Shown in pieces: positions 1 to 9,759 of a stretch of 64,000 nt of DNA. The position numbers were made by a program, and so were the translations under genes. This DNA is from Amblyomma americanum. Taxonomy: Eukaryota > Arthropoda > Arachnida > Ixodida > Ixodidae. Where the stretch lies: contig NC_135504.1 in assembly GCF_052857255.1 (NCBI RefSeq), positions 133,660,929 to 133,724,928 on the forward strand, written 5' to 3'. Under the pieces are notes generated by a model. It saw only the letters and a list, made by a program, of their open reading frames with translations, was not told the origin of the DNA and did not search any database. Position 1 is the stretch's first letter; every line of letters begins with the position of its first letter.

Positions 1-830
1 TTGCAGAGTGTGGTTTATTACATTTTGCTGTCCCACGGTGAGCAATATGCAGGGAAGATTGGATAGTTTCTGAAAGATTAAAGCAGCACAATTACAAAAT
101 TTCAGCAGCTAAATCTGCTCTTTACCTCGCAATTATGTGCCGAAATAGTGGTGTATCATAAAAGCAGAAAAAAAAACAATGCGTGCCAGGGTCAGTGATT
201 CCAGAGTGGTTGCGAGAAATCGCGACAAATGCGCGTGATAAATAATCTAGGCTCTGAAGAATAAAAAGGCTGGGCAATTCGCCTCTCAGCACCTCTTCAA
301 TTGCACTGCTGTACAAGGAACTGTCACTTCTGGGGAAGCATGCTCATTTTGTTACTTTTATCCTTAGCATATGGTTTCGTTCTTGTTCTTGTTTTGTTCT
401 TAACGTGGATGCTCTGAATCGTTTTCGCGTCGTCTCTGCATTTATACTCGATGTCGCAGAAATAAGTTCTGGACTTGACCGTCACCGTTGTGTTCGTCCT
501 CAATATTCTTCCCTCTTGGTGTGTGCGTGTGTCCAAGAATGCGCTGTTAACTTCATAATTTCGCTTTCTGTGAAGTAATGTAAGATTTGGTGAAATTATC
601 CAGTGTCGATTTTGCGATACTGCATTGATTGAGTTAATAATCTCATTTAACACCGGGAAATGCCATTATCTTGCTTTTTCGTTTCTTTATAGGCCACCCC
701 TTCTGATAAGGTTCAGCGCCGCTCCAAGCTAGTCAGGAGAAGCCGTTAACAAAAAAAAATGATCTGTCAAGTTCGGCAAGAGGAAGGTTTGAATGCGCTA
801 GCACGCGGTATCAAGCGATGTGACGGTCCC
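1..830. other. No recognisable gene
   Basis: AT-rich DNA without a family I can name. The longest frame (minus strand, 324-653, 109 residues) is basic and low in complexity and contains an FLDTRTH stretch faintly like Penelope or Neptune RT relatives, too weak to call. Confidence 0.5.
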
Positions 831-861
831 GCGTGGTCCATATTTGGCGTGAGGCCGATGG

Positions 862-1015
862 GACGAGGCTGTTGCTGCTGTTGTTGCTGATGGGAAGAAA
901 GAAAAGGAAATTGCACGGGCTTGCATACTGCCTCAAGCCGAGCCAAGCTCACTGCCGCGTACTTAAAGTAGGAGAGTTAAAGAATAACAGAGCAAAGATA
1001 GATAGAAAGTGCGCG
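862..1015 (+). repeat. Short dispersed repeat, copy 1
   Basis: After an impure CTG/TTG run comes a block reading GAAATTGCACGGGCTTGCAT, then CTCAAGCCGAGCC, then AGTAGGAGAGTTAAAGAATA. The same ordered blocks recur, diverged, at about 1930-2036. It resembles a repeat I associate with tick genomes. It has no coding content, and no flanking duplication was found. The ends are approximate. Confidence 0.55.
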
Positions 1016-1521
1016 CTAATATGCCCCGGGCCGCACCCGAAGGCAGAGCAATACCAGGCCGATCCATGCCAGAGTGCTTCAAGCTAACCGCTCCGCCATA
1101 TTCCAAAAATAAGTTTAATATCTTGGGTCCAAGGACCCGCAGCAGATATTAAATCGGGTATCACATGTCACGATTAGTGTGATGCGCGAAGGTTTTATAG
1201 GCGAGCACGCGGTAATTTCTATTGTGTCTTCGCAGGCGGAGTTTGTGTACGTCATCCTCATTATGTTCGCAGCGCCACCTAGGATGACGTTACGGAAAGT
1301 TCTGCCGCCACTCGTGCGGCCATTTCCTCTTTCAGCTACTTATCACTATCTCATCTCCTTCGACCACTGAAGCGTTGGAATTTTTTTCTTCTTTTCAAAA
1401 ATGGTAAATCCAAACACCTCCAGTCAATACTCTCCCAGAATACGATTACGAACAAACCAGGCGCCAGCGTTGTAATTTTCTCTTGTTTTGCAAAATGCAA
1501 ATCCCAAACGCATTTAGTTAA
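1016..1521. other. No recognisable gene
   Basis: Nothing coding is recognised. The stretch 1430-1534 resembles 1800-1880 (CTATCCCAAAATACGA and TTTTCTCTTGTTTT-like blocks), which suggests an old local duplication into which the SINE at 1535 later inserted. Confidence 0.45.
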
Positions 1522-1534
1522 CACTATCCCAAAA

Positions 1535-1804
1535 ACCACGATTAAGCCGGGGTGGCTCAGCAGTTAGGGCGCCCGGCTACTGATACAGAGTACCCAGGTT
1601 TGAACGCGACCGCGGCGGCAGCGTTTCGATGGAGGCGAAACACAAAAGGCGCCCGTGTGCTGTGCGTTGTCAGTGCACGTTAAATATCCCCATGTGGTTG
1701 GAATTCCTTCCTTACGGCGCGGTTCGGGTGCCCACCGATATATGTGAGACAGCTACAGCGCCAGTTCCTTTCCTCAAAAATTAATTTTCTTTTCAATTTA
1801 TTAT
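1535..1804 (+). mobile_element. tRNA-derived SINE, Ruka-like
   Basis: The head (from about 1549) is tRNA-like: a box A-like GGTGGCTCAGCAGTTAGGGCG and a decayed box B GGTTTGAACGC, followed by a CGGCGGC stretch. The body has GCGCCCGTGTGCTGTGCG and GTCAGTGCACGTTAAA, then a tail with CGGTTCGGGTGCCCACCGAT. The 13-mer CACTATCCCAAAA stands at 1522-1534 and 1805-1817 and is a candidate target duplication. However, local duplication of the flanks could also produce it, and about 14 bases lie between it and the tRNA head. Confidence 0.8.
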
Positions 1805-1929
1805 CACTATCCCAAAATACGAAGCAACCAGATACCACCTTTTGAATTTTAGTTCATAATCTTGTTTTCTAAGATGCTCTACTGCCGTTACTGTAAAACC
1901 GTTAAAGGCGCCTTGTATTTTTGTTTCGA

Positions 1930-2036
1930 CTGCAGGAAGAATGAAAACAAAAGTGCACGGGCCCGCCCCCTGGCTCAAGCTGAGCCACAGGCGCTGCCAC
2001 ATGCGTACAGTAGGAGGGTTAAAAAGATACGAAAGT
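1930..2036 (+). repeat. Short dispersed repeat, copy 2
   Basis: Diverged second copy of the repeat at 862-1015: AAAGTGCACGGGCCCGC, GGCTCAAGCTGAGCCA, and CAGTAGGAGGGTTAAAAAGATA in the same order. It ends beside the Gyp1 5' LTR, so Gyp1 may have inserted into or next to it. Confidence 0.5.
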
Positions 2037-2044
2037 AATGATTG

Positions 2045-2226
2045 AACGTGCAGCCCACAGTGCAAACCGGAGGCGCTAAGGTCGGCGTTCACAGCCGGCG
2101 AAAGAAGAAATTAAAGATGAACGGAGCGTGCTCGGTGCGCACGCACGGCACGGGCTGTTCGGTGCTAAAAAGCTGCTACGCTGGTCCTTTGCTCTGGCGC
2201 TCCGCTGCAACCCCTCAAATTTTCTA
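2045..2226 (+). repeat. Gyp1 5' LTR (decayed, 3' end missing)
   Basis: It aligns with 8850-9010: shared blocks are GGAGGCGCTAAG, CGGCGTTC, GGCGAAAGAAGAAA, GATGAACG, CGTGCTCGGTGCGC and TTGCTCTGG. Unlike the 3' copy it breaks off before the AATAAA signal and CGCGCGTCGCAACA end, so about 35 bases at its own 3' end are missing. The leader and gag follow directly. Confidence 0.75.
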
Positions 2227-2279
2227 CAGCGGTGATTCCGGCCTAAGAGATCACCGACCCCAGCAACCTCCCGCTTGAA

Positions 2280-2950
2280 GCTACCTTGCGCAAGCCCGAC
2301 GTCGCAGCTATCCAGCTCCGCCTGCCAACATTTTGGCTCAAGTATCCGCAGATCTTGTTCGTCCAGGTGAAAGCCACCTTCCATCTGCGCCACCTCACTT
2401 CGGAAGCATCTCGGTTTCGTCCCTTACTTTCCAACCTGCCTCCTGAGGTGGCTGAATAGGTGGCGGAGGTCATCGTTGGACCAATGGGCGATGCCCCGTA
2501 CCAGCGCCTTAAGCAGTGCATTTTGGACCGCACCACAGCGTCCGAGAGCGCGCTCGTCCAGCAGCTGCTCACAAGGAGGCAGTTACCGGGCTGCGTTCCC
2601 CCCTCCCCTTCCTTCCCTCCTACCCGATGAGTGCCTCCCACCCCCCCAAATAACCACTTCAGCTGCTCACCTGCGAATAGCTTGGAGACCGCCGCTCCTC
2701 CCAGCTGCTCACAGCCATGCCGCAACTCCTGGGCGAAAGAAAAGCCGTCTCGAACGACGCACTGGTCTGGCAGCTCTTCCTACAGCTCTTGCCGCAGTCC
2801 ACCCGCCTCGTTTTGGCTGCTGCGGGGGACTTGACCCTCAGCAGCGTATTTGCTGGTATTACCGAACTTTCCAGCACCGCACCCGCCACTGCACTACACC
2901 ATGCAAATGGTTGGGAATCGCGCTGCGAGATCACTAATGGCGGCATGTGA
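2280..2950 (+). pseudogene. Gyp1 gag (capsid) relic
   Basis: Gag of a Ty3/gypsy retrotransposon, which would form the particle around the element RNA. One frame reads VAAIQLRLPTFWLKYPQILF, then SNLPPEVAE, a stop, and APYQRLKQCILDRTTASESA. After a poly-C expansion the frame shifts and 2717-2950 continues with MPQLLGERKAVSNDALVWQL and LFLQLLPQSTRLVLAA. This pattern (FW..NP..WF.QVE, LPPEV, YD.LK..I..RT, ..LGDR.PS) belongs to a common arthropod Gypsy gag type. At least one stop and one frameshift make it nonfunctional. Confidence 0.85.
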
Positions 2951-2984
2951 CCTCGCCCTTCACCCTTGCCGCCTTTTCGTAGTC

Positions 2985-3245
2985 ATGGACCGCATTTCCA
3001 GCCGGCACTTCCTCGTCGACGCTGGTGTCGAGACCAGCGTGCTGCCGTCCTCCAAGGCGGAGCGTACTTCCAAGCCAAATCGACCTAATCTCTGTGCCGC
3101 CAACTCAATCTCCATCGCCACGTATGGTCGGTCTCCCGCCCCTCACTCTGAACCTTGGCCTGCAGCGCACGTTTCCATGGATATTCGTTGTCGCCGTCGT
3201 CTATCCACCCATCCTCGGATCCGACTTCTTAAAGCGTTTTGATAT
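2985..3245 (+). pseudogene. Gyp1 retroviral-type aspartic protease relic
   Basis: Frame 2850-3242 has SSRHFLVDAGVETSVLP, the protease active-site region with DAG in place of the usual DTG/DSG. About 100 bases on, the frame has shifted and PPILGSDFLKRFDMNV, the second conserved block (normally ILG.DFL), is read from 3025-3408. It would have cut the Gyp1 polyprotein. The frameshift alone makes it inactive. Confidence 0.8.
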
Positions 3246-3379
3246 GAACGTCAGCTTGCATCGCCATCGTCTCATCGACAGCAAGACGCGTCTTTCCATC
3301 ATTGGCGCTATATTGGCTCTCGCTTCCACTGGCATCCGCACACTGTTCCCGTCCTGGCCGTACTCCCCAAGTCCTCGAA

Positions 3380-4476
3380 GACTTTCCAGACTCCACGAGG
3401 CCTTGTAATCTCCATAAACCGCTCAAGCACTTTATATCCCACCACATTGCCACGCGCGGTCCACCCGTCGCCGCTCGTCCGCGCCGCCTCTTCGGTGAGC
3501 GTCCAGCGATTTCTAAACAGGAACTCAACCGCATGCTCCAGCTGGGTATCATTCGACCTTCGTCCAAAACTTGGGCCTCAACACTCCTTCTGGTGCTCAG
3601 GAAAGAACCGGGTAACTCGCGTCCGTCGGCGACTACCGGGCTCTCAATACACTCACGCGGTCCACGACAGATATCCACTTCCACTCATTCAAGACTGCAC
3701 TGGACATCTGGAAAGATGCGAGTTCTCTACTGAAGCGGCCCTTGTGAAGGCGCACCAAAAAATCCCTGCTGAGACCGCCGATATCCCGAAGACGGCCATC
3801 ACTACACCCTTACGCCTGTTTCAGTATATGCGCATGCCCTTTGGTCTACGCAACACAGCTGAATCTTTCAAAATAATCATTGCTGAAGTGGCGCGCCGAC
3901 TCCCGGCTGTATTTTCCTACATCGACGACGTCCTCGTCACGAGTCGTACTCCACAAGATCACGAGCGTCACCTCCGGGAACTCTTTCTCCGCTTCCAACG
4001 ATTTAGCTTGGTTGTCAACGCCCAGAATTATGTCTTCGACTCTTCTGAGCTTGAGTTTCTGGGCTACTATATCTCGGCACTGGGAATTCGTCAATTGCCT
4101 TTTCACGTCCAGGCTGTTAAAAAATTCTCAGCACCAACCATCCTATGTAAGCTCCGTGAGTTCCTGGGCCTAGTGAATTTTTCACGGCGCTTTATCCCGC
4201 ACTGCGCCGAGTTTCTCCACCCTTTGACCGACCCTCTTCGCACAAACACGCCCTCCTCCTCCGCGATTTCCTGGTCTCCCGAAGCTCAGGATGCTTTCAC
4301 GGCTGCGAAACTAGCCCTCGCCGATTCGATGCTTCTCATCAGCCCTACGGCTTACGCGCCCACTCGTATCATGGTGGATGCTTCCAGCGTGGCCATTGAT
4401 GCTGTTCTGCAGAAGAAAATTGACACCGACTGGTGCCCACTAGGTTTTATTCTCTTGGAAGCTCTATCCTGCCCGG
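3380..4476 (+). pseudogene. Gyp1 reverse transcriptase relic, interrupted by LINE1
   Basis: The RT N-terminal region is spread over frames at 3302-3733 (FGERPAISKQELNRMLQLGI and IRPSSKTWAST). RT proper reads LRLFQYMRMPFGLRNTAESF, then FSYIDDVLVTSRTPQDHERH, then LEFLGYYISALGI (the catalytic box is YIDD). The start of the RNase H domain (SAISWSPEAQDAFTAAKLAL, IMVDASSVAIDAVL) follows, and the frame leaves Gypsy homology at ILLEALS, where LINE1 begins. The rest of RNase H resumes near 7301. Several frameshifts are present. Confidence 0.88.
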
Positions 4477-4494
4477 TTATTCTCTTGGAAGCTC
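4447..4494 (+). repeat. 18-bp direct repeat at the 5' junction of LINE1
   Basis: TTATTCTCTTGGAAGCTC occurs at 4447-4464 and 4477-4494, 30 bp apart. The first copy is Gyp1 RNase H sequence; the second runs into LINE1. It looks like a short duplication made when the LINE 5' end was joined. Confidence 0.7.
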
Positions 4495-4509
4495 CAACAA
4501 ACACCGGAG

Positions 4510-5700
4510 GTGGATTCACGGCTCCTCGGGTTAAGGGAGGCAAGGCGCAGACGACTCACCAACAGGTGGAAAAAGCAGAGACTAAGCAGGAAGCTAAAGG
4601 AAAAGATTGCAGAAATCACCAAAGAGGCAGAGGACTACGCAACGCATCTTGCAAGACAGAGCTGGCAACAGTTTAGCACCTCGCTAAACGGCACCCTAAG
4701 CACAGCAGGAACGTGGCGTATCCTCAAAGCCTTAATGGACCCCACAAAAACCAAATCGGAGAGCAACAAAGCCATTCAAAGATTAGTCCATCAATAAAAG
4801 GAACAAACGAAGAACTTTTGGAAAAAGTCTGTGTCAAGGGCTACGGAGCGGAGCGACCCGAAGCGTACGCGGGTGAATGCCGCGGCCGGGAGAACTCAAA
4901 CCTGGACAGGCTGATTACCAGGGACGAGGTCTTTGCGGCCAATTAAGGCATCAAACCGGAACACAGCAGCGGGCGCATACAAGATTAGGAATGGACTGAC
5001 ACAATCTGAGCGATGAGGCAGTCACGCAGCTGGCGGACGTCATCAATGCGCACTGGGTTGCGGCGACAGTGCCGGAAGAATGGAAACATGCGGAAGTAGT
5101 AATAATACCCAAGCCTGGGAAGAAGGTACAGGTAGAAAATCCCCGATCGATATCACTTACGTCATGCCTTGGCAAGCTTTACCAGGGGGTGGTAACAAGA
5201 AGACTGCAGCAACACATGGAAGACGAAGATCAGTACTCGCACAGCATGTTCGGATTCCGCACCAAATTATCTACGCTAAACGTCCTCCTACAGATCAAAG
5301 AAGTCCTCAGCAACATTCCATACAACATAGAGAACGTGATAATGGCCCTGGATGTCAAGGGCGCATTAGACAACGTTAGTCACGCAGCCATCCTAAACAG
5401 CGGCAAGAAAATACACAGTTATGTGAAGGCATTCCTCTCAAATTGCACGGCAACAGTGAGATTATGAGACCTGCGAAGTGGCAAGTTCCACACCTCCACC
5501 AAATTAACCCCACAGGGATCCGCCATTTCACTGACTTTGTTTAACATCGCAATGATAGAATTGGCCCGCAAACTAGAAAATATCGTAGGCATACAACACA
5601 CCATATATGCCGACGATATCACGGTCTGGACCAACCAAGGCTCCCTTAGCCAAAATGAACGCCTACAAGCAGCAGCAACGTGCGTAGAAGAATAAGTCAA
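4510..5700 (+). pseudogene. LINE1 reverse transcriptase relic
   Basis: 4510-4797 encodes the linker: EKIAEITKEAEDYATHLARQ and SWQQFSTSLNGTLSTAGTWR, close to LINE4. RT follows in other frames: 5069-5467 has MPEEWKHAEVVIIPKPGKKV, SISLTSCLGKLYQGVVTRRL, SMFGFRTKLSTLNVLLQI and IMALDVKGALDNVSHAAIL (F of the usual KGAFDNV replaced by L). The YADDITVWTNQG catalytic box is at 5606-5640. TGA at 5465 and several shifts break the frame. It would have copied the element RNA at a nicked target. Confidence 0.85.
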
Positions 5701-6379
5701 GAAAAGAGGCCTCGCCTAACCTAACCTAACCTTAAACGGAAAAGTCTGAGCTCCTGAGAGTCAGGCGAGGAAGGCGATCGGAGGAAGACCTCAACATCAT
5801 CCTGGAAGGGAAAAAATACCGGAGAAAGAACTAATTATGGTGTTGGGAATGTGGGTACAAAGCAACCAGCGATGCACGCACGCAATCAGCTTCCTCAAAC
5901 AAAGAACAATGCAAGTCACCCGAATTATCACCCGAGTATCGCAAAGAAGAAGCGGTATGAGGGAGGGGGACACGATAAAGCTGGTGAGAAGCCCCGTGAT
6001 CAGCTGAGTCACGTACTCGCTCCTGTACTACACCACCTACAACGACGAAAGGGACCAAGCCGACGCCATCGTGAGGAAAGACTACAAGACACGCCTCCAC
6101 TTACCAGCCACCACATCAACGGAGAAGCTGCTCGCCCTCGAACTTCACAACTTATTCAAGGAACTCAAAGAAGCGCAAATAGAGTCACAACGAGACAGGC
6201 TCCAGCAGACGACCACTGGCAGCGCGCTCCTCATAAGACTGGGGCATCAAGTAACGCTAAGAGAACAGCGAGTCTGCCTGGTGCCTTCCGCAGCACCATC
6301 AAATTAGGCTCGCTCCCCAAAAATATGGATCCAAATTTACACACAGCTAGGCGAAACGCCGGAGCGAAATATGTAGAAA

Positions 6380-7220
6380 AATAGTTGGTAGTCAAGGCGA
6401 AAACAGTCTACACGGACACCGCGATATACCCCAGAGGTTGGGAGAAACGGAGCAAAAAGTCGCGACAGTAATCGGCTCAGACTATAAGGAGATCACTTGC
6501 GCCTCGGCACGGGACTGCACGGTAACCGAGGGAGAGGAAATGGCTGTTGCTCTACCGGCCGCGGAGGGTTATCACGCGAATAAGACCTTAACAATTCTCG
6601 CAGACTCGAAAGAGGCATGCCGTAACTACATTAACGGCAGAGTATGTCATAAACGCTCCAAATCCTCCTCCGCGCAGGCCTACCCAAAGATCACATTAGA
6701 CACCCCGTTTTCTGGATACCGGAACACACCGAGATAGAAGGCAACCAAAGGGTCGATACAGTCGCTCGCGAGTGAACTGAACGAGCACTCTTGAACGAAG
6801 ACACGTAGGACTTCTTGAGAGTAATACCGACGTACTCCGGCATTCTAAATTATTACAGAGGGACGATGACAAATATCCTCCTCCCCACACAAATTAAATG
6901 AACCAGAAGCAGTTAACTGCCGGAAGCTGCAAACCGGAACCTTCCTCAATTTACACATCCTTAGCAAAATGTTCCCGAACCGATACAGGGACATCTGCCC
7001 ATGGCACGGTGCAACACCCACCCTATACCATATTACTTCAGAATTTGACAGAAATAAAGCATTCCATGGCTCAGAAAATTCGAGTGCGGAGCAGTTGGAG
7101 AGTGCGCTCTCCAGCGGCAACCCAATCCTAAAAAGAGGATTGGTCATCCATGCCCAGCGAGAGGCCAAACTCAGCGGTGCCCTGGAATAGGGCGCCGACC
7201 TCTGCAAGATGAAGGGAGAC
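6380..7220 (+). pseudogene. LINE1 RNase H and C-terminal region relic
   Basis: VYTDTAIYPRGWEK (about 6408) matches the YTDASIYP start of the LINE4 RNase H. EEMAVALPAAEGYH and TLTILADSKEACRNYINGRV (6530-6640) match the central and C-terminal RNase H blocks. 6960-7190 has PMARC/CPWHGATPTLYHITSEFD, a C-P-W-x-G-x-x-P-T-x-x-H pattern shared with LINE4 at 17380-17430. The reading is broken into at least three frames. Confidence 0.75.
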
Positions 7221-7300
7221 ATCTTGAAAATGAAGACCTCTGTCTGACCAAAAGACCTTTTTAGAGCAAAGAAGTGTATCCTACCCTATCCTACCCTATC

Positions 7301-8560
7301 CAATCTGCTCAGACCCGCTACAGCGCATTGGGCCCTGAGCTTCTCGCCATCTAGTTCGCCATCCCGCATTACCACCAGTTCATGGAAGGCCAGCCATTTT
7401 ACCTTCTAGCGGACCATAAGCCTTTGGTATTTGTGTTCCGTACGAACTTTTCCAAGTACGTCGCACGTGAGCTTCGTCATCTGGCTTAAATATCGGAGTT
7501 CACAACAGATATCCGGCATATCAATGACACCGACAACGAGGCAGCGGATGTACTTTAACGCATTACCTCCATGGGCGTGTCTATGTCCGCTGTGGACTGG
7601 GAATGTCTGGCCCAGGCACAACTAGAAGACCCTGAGCTACAAGCCCTGCGTGACCACACACGTGCCCGCCGTCTGCAGCTCGTGCCTCATACGTTTGTAG
7701 CAGGGTTTCTCCGGTGCGTCTTTTCATCGCCTCGACCGCGTCCTTTCATCCCAGAGGCCTTTCGTCGTGACATTTTTCATTCACTTCACGAAACCTGCCA
7801 TCCCAGCATCCGAGCCATGCAGCGCTTCCTTACCCAGCGGCACGTTTGGCCGAACATTAGCACCAAAGTTCGCCAGTGGGCCCGCTCGTGCACTGCTTGC
7901 CAGTCCACCAACGTGACGTGAAATACAAAGACTGCCCTCCAGTATTTCCTGCCACCTGGTTGTCGTCTGACCACGGTAATCTAGATTAGGTTAGACTTCT
8001 ATTTCCGTCTCATGGCTGCCGGTACATTCCAACGATAATAGATCGCTTCACCCGTCGGCCCGAAGCAGTGCCCATTCCGGACATTACTGCGGAAACAGTT
8101 GCCAAAGCCTTTGTTTCAGCATTTGTTTCCCGCTTCGGCTGCCCCGGCATTGTTCATTCCCCTCACCCGTTTGATCGGCACTAAACACTGCCTATCCACA
8201 GCATACTATCCCTATGCGAGCGGCATGGTCGAGCGGCTCCATCGCCAGCTGAAGACAGCCCTCACTGCGCGCCTGGAACTCGAGCACTGGGTCTACCACC
8301 TTCCTATGGTGCTTCTTGGCCTACGCGCCGTTTTTCGCCTTAACCTTGGCTTCTCGGCGGCCGAACTTGTCTTCGGTGCATCCCTACTGCTTCCCGGGGA
8401 CTTGTTCGTCCATCCGGCTCCCTCGTCCCAATCCCTGCAGTACCTTCAACGCCTACACGAGAGTATTGAACCCCTGCGCCCAGTCCCGCCTCGATGATCT
8501 GACCGTCATGTCTTTGTGCACCCAGACCTTTAGTTCTCTACGCAAATATTTCTCAGGCGA
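7301..8560 (+). pseudogene. Gyp1 RNase H end and integrase relic
   Basis: Resumes Gyp1 after LINE1. SAQTRYSALGPELLAI, a stop, then QFMEGQPFYLLADHKPLVFV is the second half of RNase H. 7571-7921 is the integrase zinc-binding region: AFRRDIFHSLHETCHPSIRA, then WARSCTACQSTNVT (H-H-C-C). After a stop and shifts the core continues: YPYASGMVERLHRQLKTALT (normally YHPQ.NG..ER) and VYHLPMVLLGLRAVF with the GFSAAELVFGASLLLPGD block. A PLKPAFLE-like C-terminus ends near 8700. The first catalytic Asp region near 7990 is badly decayed. Confidence 0.85.
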
Positions 8561-8815
8561 GGCGCTGTAAAGACGCCTCTTACCCCCTCATACGACGGCC
8601 CGCACCACGTCCACAAGAAGACGTCAAAGTCTGCGACTCTCCTGCTGAATGATCGTGAAGATGTAGTCTCTTTGGATCCCCTCAAACCCGCATTCCTAGA
8701 GACACTTCCCCAGGAGCTCCCCTTCGCTGTTACCGGCTTATCTGCTTACCTGTCTGCCGCCAAGGCAGCCCCATCTCCGCCCGGCGGCAAGTATATTGCG
8801 TCGTTTCGTCTGGGC

Positions 8816-8833
8816 GGGGGGAGGGGGGGGGGG
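8816..8833 (+). other. Gyp1 polypurine tract
   Basis: An 18-base run of G with a single A directly before the 3' LTR. This is where plus-strand DNA synthesis is primed in LTR retrotransposons. Its length and purity suggest some expansion after insertion. Confidence 0.75.
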
Positions 8834-9042
8834 CTTTAGCGCATAGTGACGCTGCAAAGCGGAGGCGCTAAGATCGGCGTTCCCAGCAGGCGAAAGAAGA
8901 AAATAGATGAACGGCGCGTGCTCGGTGCGCTCGCACAGCGCGGCCTGTTCAGTGCTAAAAGCCCGGTAATTGGTCTTCTTGCTCTGGTACTGCGCTGCGA
9001 CCTCGCCAATTACCTAAAGAATAAAGGACGCGCGTCGCAACA
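8834..9042 (+). repeat. Gyp1 3' LTR
   Basis: Matches the 5' LTR in order and orientation and follows a polypurine tract. It contains AATAAA at 9020-9025 and ends in CGCGCGTCGCAACA, a plausible CA-terminated LTR end. The exact start is uncertain (8834-8850). The two LTRs differ often, so Gyp1 is old. Confidence 0.8.
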
Positions 9043-9544
9043 ACCACGTCGACTGAACGGACTACGACGGTTTAGCAACAGATACCCGCGGTGAAAGGAG
9101 CCCTCGCCACATATGCGAGAGCCCCTACTTCCCAGCCCCGTACAGACAGAAGCCATTTCCGCGCCTTCTCTGCATTGTGACGCCTCTATGTTAACGTGGA
9201 AAGGTGGCCTATGTGGACAGTTTATGTTTGTAGCAGCTGCACTTCCTTCATTTCAACACAGGTTTGGGCGGAGACTAACATTCTTCAAATTTACGGATGA
9301 CTTTTATTCAGTGGTACAGGAAATGTTCCCGAAAAAGAAATATTAACTAAAACCATCGGAAAGAGCCTCGTAACAGGCAATCGCATTTGTTAAACAGAAA
9401 CATTCTGTAACGAAGGGGAAAAAAAAGCTGGTAAGACCGATACGAATCAATGAGGAAAGCGGGTAAGTTGCACACAATGGCCGGGCGATTGACTAAAGCG
9501 GTCTCCGAGGGAGATGTGGGATCTGTGCATACGCATGGTTCCCG
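9043..9544. other. No recognisable gene
   Basis: Flank between the Gyp1 3' LTR and a LINE 3' relic. Short frames only; nothing recognised. Confidence 0.45.
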
Positions 9545-9730
9545 CCAGAAGACGCCCGAGCATCAGCAGGAGGAGGTGGAGGAAATAACTTTTATTGTCC
9601 AACACCGACACTCCTCGGGACTGGGCTAGGGAGGTAGAGGCCGGGATGTCGCTGGCCGGGAGTTCGTGCGTCCCGGCGGCCTCTTCAGCAAGCCGGACGA
9701 TGCGGACGACGGTCCGAACTTCCATAAAAA
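9545..9730 (-). mobile_element. LINE 3'-end relic
   Basis: On the minus strand this reads EVRTVVRIVRLAEEAAGTHE, then SLAQSRGVSVLDNKSYFLHL, and then AATAAAAGTTATTTCCTCCA before a GGAGGAG-rich stretch. A short C-terminal tail followed at once by an AATAAA context looks like the 3' end of a LINE. I cannot name the clade. Confidence 0.5.
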
Positions 9731-9759
9731 AAGTGCCAGAGGTACACGTAATACAGGAA

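Larger units (their letters stand above)
4477..7300 (+). mobile_element. LINE1: 5'-truncated RNase H-bearing LINE inside Gyp1
   Basis: A non-LTR retrotransposon of the same family as LINE4. It enters after the endonuclease, in the linker before RT. Order: linker, RT with YADD (5606-5617), RNase H-like region, and a C-terminal PWHGATPTLYH zinc-like segment near 7000. The 3' end carries CCTATCC-rich repeats (7270-7300: TATCCTACCCTATCCTACCC). CTATCC occurs next to both junctions, so a short target duplication is possible. Gyp1 RNase H resumes immediately after. Confidence 0.85.

Noticed and set aside
324..653. 109-codon frame with an FLDTRTH stretch as a Penelope RT
   Set aside because: A single weak match and no neighbouring RT block.
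5714..5733. CCTAACCTAACCTAACC, three arthropod telomere-type units
   Set aside because: Too short, and inside LINE1 3' of its RT core; chance or a small slippage product is more likely than an interstitial telomere.
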